The notes below the pieces were generated by a model, which searched no databases, had not been told where the DNA came from, and worked only from the letters and a program-made list of their open reading frames with translations. A stretch of DNA of 64,000 bases, from assembly GCF_013409865.1 (NCBI RefSeq), contig NZ_JACCBM010000001.1:2604001-2668000 (forward strand), in the 5' to 3' direction. This DNA comes from Herbiconiux flava. Its GTDB lineage: Bacteria > Actinomycetota > Actinomycetes > Actinomycetales > Microbacteriaceae. Of the stretch, positions 56,189-64,000 are shown piece by piece (position 1 is the stretch's first letter; every line of letters starts with the position of its first letter). The position numbers and the translations under genes are program-made.

Positions 56189-57001
56189 CTAGTGCTTCGC
56201 GGCGGCCACCGCGTACAGGGCCACCGCGCTCGCGGCGGCGACGTTCAGCGAGTCGACGCCGTGCAGCATCGGGATCTCGACCCGCACGTCGGCCGCAGCC
56301 AGCGCCCGACGGCTCAGACCGTCCCCCTCGGTGCCGAGCACGATCGCGACCCGCTCGGGCAGGGCGCGGGTGAACTCGGGCAGCGGGATCGAGTCGTCCC
56401 CGAGCGCGAGGGCGGCGATCGTGAAGCCGGCGTCGTGCAGCAGCGGGGCGGCCTCGCTCCACTCCCCGATCCGCGTCCACGGCACCTGCAGCACGGTGCC
56501 CATGCTGACGCGCACGCTCCGGCGATAGAGCGGGTCGGCGCAGCGCGGGGTGATCAGCACGGCGTCCGCGCCGAGCCCGGCGGCCGAGCGGAAGGCGGCG
56601 CCGACGTTGGTGTGGTCGACGATGTCCTCGAGCACGACGACGGTGCGGGCATCCTGGAGCAGGGCACGCGGGTCGGGCAGCAGGGGGCGGTGCATGGCCG
56701 CGAGGGCGCCGCGATGCATGGCGAAGCCGGTCAGCTGCTCGAGCAGCGCGTCGTCGGCCACGAACACGGGCACCTCGGGGAAGCGCTCGACGAGCCACTC
56801 GAGGTCGGCCAGCCACTTCTGCTGCAGCAGCACCGAGCGGGGCCGGTGCCCGGCGGCCACGGCCCGCTCGATCACCTTGCCCGACTCGGCGAGGTAGAGG
56901 CCGCCGGCGGGCTCGAGCAGCCGGCGCATCGCGACGTCGGTCAGCCCGCGGTAGTCGGCGAGCTCGGGGCGGTCGAGCGAGTCGATCGGGATGACGGGCA
57001 A
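56189..57001 (-). CDS. TrmH/SpoU family RNA 2'-O-methyltransferase
   Basis: A 270-residue SPOUT methyltransferase. An N-terminal substrate-binding domain (LYLAESGKVIERAVAAGHRP) precedes the knot domain with motif 1 VVVLEDIVDHTNVGAAFRSA (about residues 121-140). Motif 2 is VAIVLGTEGDGLSRRAL (about 218-234) and motif 3 is IPMLHGVDSLNVAAASAVAL (about 243-262). It methylates a ribose in rRNA or tRNA; the site is unknown. The start is TTG, with a weak ribosome site, the only such start in this window. Confidence 0.9.
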   Translation of the reverse strand: MPVIPIDSLDRPELADYRGLTDVAMRRLLEPAGGLYLAESGKVIERAVAAGHRPRSVLLQQKWLADLEWLVERFPEVPVFVADDALLEQLTGFAMHRGALAAMHRPLLPDPRALLQDARTVVVLEDIVDHTNVGAAFRSAAGLGADAVLITPRCADPLYRRSVRVSMGTVLQVPWTRIGEWSEAAPLLHDAGFTIAALALGDDSIPLPEFTRALPERVAIVLGTEGDGLSRRALAAADVRVEIPMLHGVDSLNVAAASAVALYAVAAAKH

Positions 57002-57093
57002 GGGAGTCTTCTCTGTAGAGGAACGGACCGTCGGCGGAACGGATTCCCACCCACTCTGCCAGTCGCGGAAACATTCTCGAAAACTCCACTGTT

Positions 57094-57099
57094 TAGACT
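57094..57099 (+). promoter_or_regulatory. Candidate -10 for sirtuin gene
   Basis: TAGACT lies 36 bases before the ATG at 57136 in an AT-richer patch; the leader ends with a GGAGG ribosome site. Confidence 0.45.
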
Positions 57100-57135
57100 G
57101 CAGAGGCCGGTGTCCGTCGCCGGCGTGGAGGTTCC

Positions 57136-57996
<861 letters not shown>

Positions 57997-58035
57997 GCTG
58001 TCTCGGCTGCGCCGGAGGGCGCGGTGCAGAGATGA

Positions 58036-58041
58036 CAGACT
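58036..58041 (+). promoter_or_regulatory. Leaderless-type -10 for phosphatase gene
   Basis: CAGACT lies seven bases before the ATG at 58049, the same hexamer as used before the ArsR gene at 8808 and the exonuclease gene at 62630. Confidence 0.35.
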
Positions 58042-58048
58042 GGATCCG

Positions 58049-58675
58049 ATGACTACCTTCACCTTCGTGCGCCACGGCCAGACCGACTGGAACCTCGAGC
58101 GCCGCATCCAGGGCGCCACCGACGTCCCCCTCAACGAGACCGGGCGGGAGCAGGCGCGGGAGACCGGTCGGGTGCTCGCCGAGCGGCAGTGGGACGGCAT
58201 CGTCGCGAGTCCGCTCAGCCGTGCCCGGGAGACCGCGGAGATCATCGGCTCGTTCGTCGGCATCCCCGAGGTCGAGCTCGTCGACGCGCTCGTCGAACGC
58301 CGCTACGGCGAGGTCGAGGGCCTGAACGGCGAGGAGATCGCCGCCCGCTTCCCCGACCCCACCGCGCCGGTGCCCGGGCGGGAGAAGCGCTCGGCCGTCG
58401 TCGCCCGCGTGCTGCCGGCGCTCCAGGCGCTGGCCGACGAGCATCCGGACGCCGCCCTGATCGTCGTCTCGCACGGCGGCGTCATCGGCTCGCTGGTTCG
58501 CTACATCACCGAGAAGCAGCTGCCCGGCAAGGGCGAGCTGATCGCGAACGGCTCGGCGCACGACTTCCTCATCGAGAACGGCGAGGTGTCGATGGCGAGC
58601 TTCAACGGCGTCGAGCTCGACCGCTCCATCCGCTCACGAGCTCCGCTATCGCTCGAGCTGACGCTTCCCAGCTGA
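58049..58675 (+). CDS. Histidine phosphatase family protein
   Basis: A 208-residue phosphoglycerate-mutase-like phosphatase. The phosphohistidine motif is FVRHGQTDWNLERRIQG (about residues 6-22), with the second His in VSHGGVIGSL (about 146-155), and Arg/Glu in SPLSRARETAEII and ERRYGEVEGL. It hydrolyses a small phosphomonoester. Its last 74 bases overlap the end of the convergent glycosyltransferase gene; residues after about 186 (RSIRSRAPLSLEL) are thus constrained by both frames. Confidence 0.93.
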   Translation: MTTFTFVRHGQTDWNLERRIQGATDVPLNETGREQARETGRVLAERQWDGIVASPLSRARETAEIIGSFVGIPEVELVDALVERRYGEVEGLNGEEIAARFPDPTAPVPGREKRSAVVARVLPALQALADEHPDAALIVVSHGGVIGSLVRYITEKQLPGKGELIANGSAHDFLIENGEVSMASFNGVELDRSIRSRAPLSLELTLPS

Positions 58676-59729
58676 ACGTCTCGGCCTGGGCGCGCGACGC
58701 GATCGAGCGCTCGCGCCAGAGCTCCGCGTCTTCGAGGGCGGTGACCGCGTCGGCGAAGGCCCGCGCATCCTGAGCCGGGGCGAACAGCGCGGCCTCTCCC
58801 CCGATCTCGCGGAAGACCGGGATGTCGCTGACGACGACCGGTGTGCCGTGGCCCATCGACTCCACGAGCGGGATGCCGAAGCCCTCGTCGAGCGAGGCGG
58901 TCACCAGCGCGGTCGAGCGCTGGAGCAGCGCGTGGTACTCCTCGTCGGTGACGCCGCCGTGGAACTCGAGCCGCGCTGCCGGCGCGATGGCCCGCAGGCG
59001 CTCCTCGTCGGCGGGCGTCGAGCGGCTGAGCAGGTGCAGCGTGTATCCGGGCAGCAGCGAGGCCGCGCGCACGAGCGTCTCGACGTTCTTGTAGGGCATG
59101 AACGAGCCCATGTAGACGAGGGTCTTCGCGGCGGCGCGCGATTCGGCCTGGTCGGCGGCCAGGGCGGCGACGGATGCGGTGGGCAGCTCGGCCGCGTTCC
59201 TCGCCACCACGACGGGCTTGGTCGTGAGCTCGTGCTGGGCGATCAGGGATCGGGTGGTCTCGCTCACGGTGACCACCGCATCCGCCCGGTTCAGCAGCAG
59301 CCGCTGCGGCCACCAGGCCTTGTGGTAGAGCCGCCAGAGCACCCGCACGAAGCCGGGCAGGTCGTGGGGCGGCTCGGGGTTGGAGTAGTAGATGAGGTCG
59401 TGCACGGTGAGCGCCAGGCGATAGCGGCGGCCGAGCGTGCCCATGGTCTGCATGGGGCTGATCACGGCGTCGGGGCGCAGCCGGTTCACCTGCAGGGCGA
59501 CGAGCGGCTCGAGCACGCTGGTCGGGCCGGAGACCTTCGCCCAGGGCAGCTCGGGCAGCATCTCGAGCTGGCGCTCGTCGCTCACGATCATCGCGAGCTG
59601 CACGCCGTCGAGGGCGGGGTCGTCCGCGTCCTTCAGGGCCTTCAGCGCGGTGACGACGCCGGCGGTGTAGCGGCTGATGCCGTCGTGCCGGCCGATCCGG
59701 GTGTAGCGGCAGTCGATCGCGAGTCTCAT
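58602..59729 (-). CDS. Glycosyltransferase family 4 (GT-B) protein
   Basis: A 375-residue GT-B glycosyltransferase. An N-terminal domain has CRYTRIGRHDGISRYTAGVV (residues 7-26) and LTVHDLIYYSNPE. The C-terminal donor domain contains LVYMGSFMPYKNVETLVRAA (about 211-230) and the E-x7-E motif SLDEGFGIPLVESMGHGTPV (about 285-304). It probably uses a nucleotide sugar, as mannosyltransferases do. The ATG overlaps the hydrolase stop (ATGA), so it is coupled to it. Acceptor unknown. Confidence 0.9.
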   Translation of the reverse strand: MRLAIDCRYTRIGRHDGISRYTAGVVTALKALKDADDPALDGVQLAMIVSDERQLEMLPELPWAKVSGPTSVLEPLVALQVNRLRPDAVISPMQTMGTLGRRYRLALTVHDLIYYSNPEPPHDLPGFVRVLWRLYHKAWWPQRLLLNRADAVVTVSETTRSLIAQHELTTKPVVVARNAAELPTASVAALAADQAESRAAAKTLVYMGSFMPYKNVETLVRAASLLPGYTLHLLSRSTPADEERLRAIAPAARLEFHGGVTDEEYHALLQRSTALVTASLDEGFGIPLVESMGHGTPVVVSDIPVFREIGGEAALFAPAQDARAFADAVTALEDAELWRERSIASRAQAETFSWEASARAIAELVSGWSGRARRR

Positions 59730-60688
59730 GCGGTGCGCCCGGCCTGCCCGCTGTGTCCGTCCCCGGGACGGTCGAGGAACGCCGTGATTGCCTCGCCGGC
59801 CTCGACCGGGCGCTCGTAGTGGATGAGGTGACCCACCCCCTCGAGCACGACCAGCCGTGCATCCGGCAGCAGCTCGGCGAGGCGGTGCTGCGCGGCGAGC
59901 GGGGTGATGTCGTCCTGATCGGCGGCGATCAGCAGGGTCGGGGCCTGGATGCGGGCGGCGAACTCGCTGATGTCGTGGCCGACCGAGGCCCGGAAGGCGT
60001 CGAGGACCACCGTGCGGTTCGCGAAGGCGCTGAAGTAGCGGTCGTGCTGGTCGTGGATCCAGCGGCGACGTGCCCGGTCTTTCGTCTTGGCCATGGTGAC
60101 GCTGATCACGCGCACCATCACGGGGCTCGACAGGATGACGTGGCCGAGCCGCTCGGGAACCGCGGCGCCCAGCCGGTAGTAGCCGATGGCCACCCGGGTC
60201 ATCACGCCGCGGGGGCCCTTCAGCGCCGGAGCGGCGATCGGGTTGATCAGGATCGCGTCGTCGACCTCGAGGCCGCCGGCCAGCGCCGCGGAGACGAGGA
60301 TCGAGCCGAAGGAGTGACCGATGATGACGACACGGGCCGCGGGCGACTCGGCGCGCACGGCGGCGGCGAACTCCTGCAGCCACGCCTCGTAGCCGGCGAG
60401 GTCGTGGGTGGCCGCCATCGGGGTCGAGATGCCGAAGCCAGGAAGGTCGGGCGCGACGATGCGGTAGCCGGGACGGTCGAGCTGGGCGATCACGGGCTCG
60501 AGGCCGTGATGATCGCCCCGATAGCCGTGCACCACGATGACGAGCGTCGGCGCGTCGTGCCGCTCCTCGGCACCGTCGGCGCCTGCGCCGTACTCCCAGA
60601 ATCGCGTCTCGCCGCCCGCGAGCGGGAGACTGCGCTCGATCGTCGGGAGGCGGGCGAGCTGTTCGGCGAAGGGCGAGGCGACGGTCAT
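59726..60688 (-). CDS. Alpha/beta-fold hydrolase
   Basis: A 320-residue alpha/beta hydrolase. The oxyanion region is VIVVHGYRGDHHG (about residues 51-63), the nucleophile elbow is VIIGHSFGSILVS (about 124-136), and the catalytic Asp and His are in LLIAADQDDITPL and VLEGVGHLIHYERP. The ATG at 60688 follows TATGCT by seven bases; an ATG four codons earlier would lie inside that -10. It may act on an ester or lipid intermediate. It is coupled to the downstream GT4. Confidence 0.9.
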   Translation of the reverse strand: MTVASPFAEQLARLPTIERSLPLAGGETRFWEYGAGADGAEERHDAPTLVIVVHGYRGDHHGLEPVIAQLDRPGYRIVAPDLPGFGISTPMAATHDLAGYEAWLQEFAAAVRAESPAARVVIIGHSFGSILVSAALAGGLEVDDAILINPIAAPALKGPRGVMTRVAIGYYRLGAAVPERLGHVILSSPVMVRVISVTMAKTKDRARRRWIHDQHDRYFSAFANRTVVLDAFRASVGHDISEFAARIQAPTLLIAADQDDITPLAAQHRLAELLPDARLVVLEGVGHLIHYERPVEAGEAITAFLDRPGDGHSGQAGRTA

Positions 60689-60695
60689 CCGGACC

Positions 60696-60701
60696 AGCAT
60701 A
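60696..60701 (-). promoter_or_regulatory. Leaderless -10 for hydrolase gene
   Basis: TATGCT on the minus strand lies seven bases before the ATG at 60688. Confidence 0.45.
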
Positions 60702-60736
60702 GACGCGGCTGCCGGCCCGGCCCTGGCACCTCGCCC

Positions 60737-60764
60737 TTTCGCGCCCGGAGCTTTGGACTAACGT
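60737..60764 (+). promoter_or_regulatory. Candidate treS promoter
   Basis: TTTCGC (60737-60742), 16 bases, then TAACGT (60759-60764); transcription would start near 60771, with a 45-base leader ending in GAAAGGA. Confidence 0.35.
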
Positions 60765-60815
60765 CGGTACGGAGCACTCCCGGCAGCGCCGGCCACCCCC
60801 TCCGAAAGGACGCCC

Positions 60816-62540
<1,725 letters not shown>

Positions 62541-62617
62541 CGACTCGGCTAATGCGGGTCGCGCCGTGCGGGGCGCGGCCCGGGGTGTCGGTCCCCGGCG
62601 GTGTCGGTGGTGGCGGG

Positions 62618-62623
62618 CAGACT
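62618..62623 (+). promoter_or_regulatory. Leaderless-type -10 for exonuclease gene
   Basis: CAGACT is six bases before the ATG at 62630; the same hexamer and spacing precede the ArsR-type gene at 8808. Confidence 0.4.
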
Positions 62624-62629
62624 GAGGGC

Positions 62630-63418
62630 ATGACGATCGTCGAGGTGCCCCTGTTCGAGTTCGACACCCTGGTCGATCCTGCCGTCGACGAGGTTCCGGA
62701 TGCACGGCTCACCGCTCCTCTACCCGCCTGGGCCGCGCGGCTCGCCGTCTTCGACCTCGAGACCACCGGCATCGACGTCGACACGAGTCGCGTCGTCACC
62801 GCGAACGTCACCCTGCTCGACGATGCCGGAGCGCCCGCCCGCCGCCACGACTGGCTGGCCGACCCCGGGGTCGAGATCCCCGAGCAGGCCACGGCCGTGC
62901 ACGGCGTCACCACCGAGCGCGCCCGGGCCGAGGGCCGCCCGGCCGCCGAGGTCGTCGGCGAGATCGTGGCCGCCCTCCGCGCCGCCTTCGACGACGGCTA
63001 CTCGCTCGTCGTCTACAACGCCCCCTACGACCTGACCCTGCTGCACCGCGAGGCCCTCCGCCACGGCGTCGCCCCGCTCGAGGGCCCCCTGCCCGTGGTC
63101 GACCCGCTGGTCATCGACAAGCAGATCGACCGCTACCGCAAGGGCAAGCGCACGCTCACGGCCTCCGCCGAGCACTACGGCGTCTCGCTCACCGACGCGC
63201 ACGACGCGGGTGCCGACGCCATCGCGGCCGGTCTCGTCGCCCGTGCGATCGCGGTGCAGTACTCGGCCGAGCTCGACCTGTCCCCCACTGAGCTGCACGA
63301 GCAGCAAATCGCCTGGCACGACGCCCAGTGCGACTCCTTCGAGGACTACATGCGGCGCGTGCGCGACCCCTCCTTCACCGCGCGGCGCGGCTGGCCCGAG
63401 GTGCCGCTCCGGGCCTGA
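62630..63418 (+). CDS. DnaQ-like 3'-5' exonuclease
   Basis: A 262-residue DEDDh exonuclease. Exo I is LAVFDLETTGIDVDTSRVV (about residues 38-56), Exo II is LVVYNAPYDLTLLHREAL (about 126-143), and Exo III is DAHDAGADAIAAGLVAR (about 189-205) with His and Asp. Before the domain is a 35-residue acidic extension. The C-terminal tail WHDAQCDSFEDYMRRV is conserved in actinobacterial members. A role in DNA repair or nucleic acid turnover is likely; it is not the replicative epsilon subunit by context. Confidence 0.92.
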   Translation: MTIVEVPLFEFDTLVDPAVDEVPDARLTAPLPAWAARLAVFDLETTGIDVDTSRVVTANVTLLDDAGAPARRHDWLADPGVEIPEQATAVHGVTTERARAEGRPAAEVVGEIVAALRAAFDDGYSLVVYNAPYDLTLLHREALRHGVAPLEGPLPVVDPLVIDKQIDRYRKGKRTLTASAEHYGVSLTDAHDAGADAIAAGLVARAIAVQYSAELDLSPTELHEQQIAWHDAQCDSFEDYMRRVRDPSFTARRGWPEVPLRA

Positions 63419-63468
63419 GGCCGCCGCCGGGCATCCGTCGCCCGCCGGGCCAGCCGCCCCGAACACGA

Positions 63469-63502
63469 AGAACCCCCGCCGACCGGAGTCGACGGGGGTT
63501 CT
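63469..63502. terminator. Bidirectional terminator
   Basis: AGAACCCCCG and CGGGGGTTCT plus an inner CGAC/GTCG form a 14-pair stem with one mismatch and a CGGA loop between convergent genes. The minus-strand side runs into TTCTTCG, so it best serves rpmE2. Confidence 0.8.
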
Positions 63503-63522
63503 GACGTTCTGGAGGCTGCAGC

Positions 63523-63783
63523 CTACTTGCTGCCGCCGCCGAAGCCCTTGTAGCGGTTGTTGAACTTCTCGACGCGGCCGGCCGAGTCCATGATGCGCTG
63601 CTTGCCCGTGTAGAACGGGTGCGACTCCGACGAGATCTCGACGTCGATGACGGGGTAGGTGTTGCCATCCTCCCACTCGATCGTCTTCGACGACGACACG
63701 GTCGAGCGGGTGAGGAAGGTCGCACCGGAGGCGAGGTCGCGGAAGACCACTGCTTCGTACGTGGGGTGGGTGTCAGTCTTCAT
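63523..63783 (-). CDS. rpmE2: 50S ribosomal protein L31 type B
   Basis: An 86-residue L31 of the cysteine-free B type. It begins [20 protein letters not shown], with [20 protein letters not shown] in the middle and [20 protein letters not shown] near the end. The absence of the CxxC zinc site marks the paralogue usually made when zinc is scarce; in many actinobacteria it is under Zur, but no clear Zur box is seen here. AAGGA precedes the ATG. A TAAACT -10 (63865-63870) implies a leader of about 75 bases. Confidence 0.97.
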   Translation of the reverse strand: MKTDTHPTYEAVVFRDLASGATFLTRSTVSSSKTIEWEDGNTYPVIDVEISSESHPFYTGKQRIMDSAGRVEKFNNRYKGFGGGSK

Positions 63784-63864
63784 TGTTGTGTCCTTGGTTC
63801 ACGGCGGTGGTTGAGAGTGAAGTCAGAGGCCCGCGGTTGCAGACAGCACCTGGGCCAGCTAGAC

Positions 63865-63870
63865 AGTTTA
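63865..63870 (-). promoter_or_regulatory. Candidate -10 for rpmE2
   Basis: TAAACT on the minus strand, with a weak -35 seventeen bases upstream, would start transcription near 63858. Confidence 0.4.
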
Positions 63871-63893
63871 GCAGACTGCGCGGTCGGGATCGA

Positions 63894-64000
63894 TCAGGCC
63901 GCGCGAGCGCTGTAGCGCCCGTCGGCCTCGGTGAGCTCGATCGGCAGGCCGAAGGCGGTCTCGAGGTTCTGGGCGTTCAGCACCTCGCCGAGCGGCCCCG
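63894..64000 (-). CDS. ABC transporter ATP-binding protein, 3' end (partial)
   Basis: Only the last 34 codons lie in the window. They read GPLGEVLNAQNLETAFGLPI then ELTEADGRYSARAA. This matches the C-terminal end of FecE-like ATPases (xEVLTxENLxxxFGLP). The gene runs on past the right edge and is 110 bases upstream of rpmE2 on the same strand. Family is inferred from this tail only. Confidence 0.6.
   Translation of the reverse strand, partial: GPLGEVLNAQNLETAFGLPIELTEADGRYSARAA

Noticed and set aside
54534..57089. 851-codon minus-strand frame over the APC and TrmH genes
   Set aside because: Shadow of two conserved genes read in a third frame; no motif or ribosome site.
63784..63893. Zur box upstream of rpmE2
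   Set aside because: Expected from biology of L31 type B, but no TGATAATGATT-like palindrome is visible in the interval.

Overview
The window is 64 kb of gene-dense, very GC-rich chromosome from an actinobacterium, most likely a member of the Microbacteriaceae (Micrococcales). The evidence is RbpA, mycothiol ligase MshC, PafB/PafC, a HelY-type helicase, TreS, frequent GTG starts, abundant GCATCCG-type oligomers, and the gene order trmI - FKBP - pafBC - tatAC - helY - lnt - rbpA, which matches actinobacterial chromosomes. I found no prophage, insertion sequence, CRISPR array or rRNA. No stretch longer than about 200 bases lacks a gene. Genus-level identity is not claimed.

Layout. (1) 1-4.9 kb: a DGPF/YCII protein coupled to an ECF42-type sigma factor, then a PPOX flavoprotein, two GNAT acetyltransferases and a GT2. 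(2) 4.9-8.7 kb: an envelope-glycan group with an exported PIG-L deacetylase, an HGSNAT-like trans-membrane acetyltransferase and a GT39. (3) 8.8-11.4 kb: an ArsR/MFS efflux pair with a perfect operator, and a DHFR-family reductase. (4) 11.5-14.5 kb: manganese catalase followed by three small envelope/stress proteins, the first with a 5 x 30 bp in-frame repeat. (5) 14.6-20.2 kb: CPBP protease, DUF1059, a SnoaL-type ECF sigma factor, a CmtR/CDF metal-efflux pair, and an arsenic-type locus (arsR, a decayed arsN pseudogene, a divergent flavoprotein) with a phased operator. (6) 20.3-24.8 kb: a four-gene MacAB-like export operon with a lipoprotein. (7) 24.9-29.6 kb: HdeD, NUDIX/SDR, and NfeD/SPFH/GDPD. 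(8) 29.8-45.3 kb: core housekeeping (rbpA, lnt, helY, tatC, tatA, pafC, pafB, FKBP, trmI, HAD phosphatase, PAC2, mshC, uppP, M20 peptidase). (9) 45.4-64 kb: tRNA-Leu(GAG), a PLP decarboxylase, a molybdopterin oxidoreductase with its reductase, POT transporter, helicase, SGNH hydrolase, DD-carboxypeptidase, APC permease, SpoU methylase, sirtuin, phosphatase, GT4, hydrolase, treS, exonuclease, L31 type B, and the 3' end of an ABC ATPase.

Common themes. At least fifteen genes begin 6-8 bases after a TANNNT-like -10 hexamer, so leaderless transcription appears widespread, and this pattern was used to choose several starts. Many genes are coupled by ATGA/GTGA overlaps. Stress and metal defence (catalase, CmtR, ArsR, RbpA, mycothiol) and cell-envelope work (Tat, Lnt, UppP, DD-carboxypeptidase, glycosyltransferases) dominate. 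The most promising candidates for undescribed biology are the paired trans-membrane acetylation / extracellular deacetylation genes at 4.9-7.1 kb and the repeat-protein / Holin-X / DUF3618 cassette behind the catalase.
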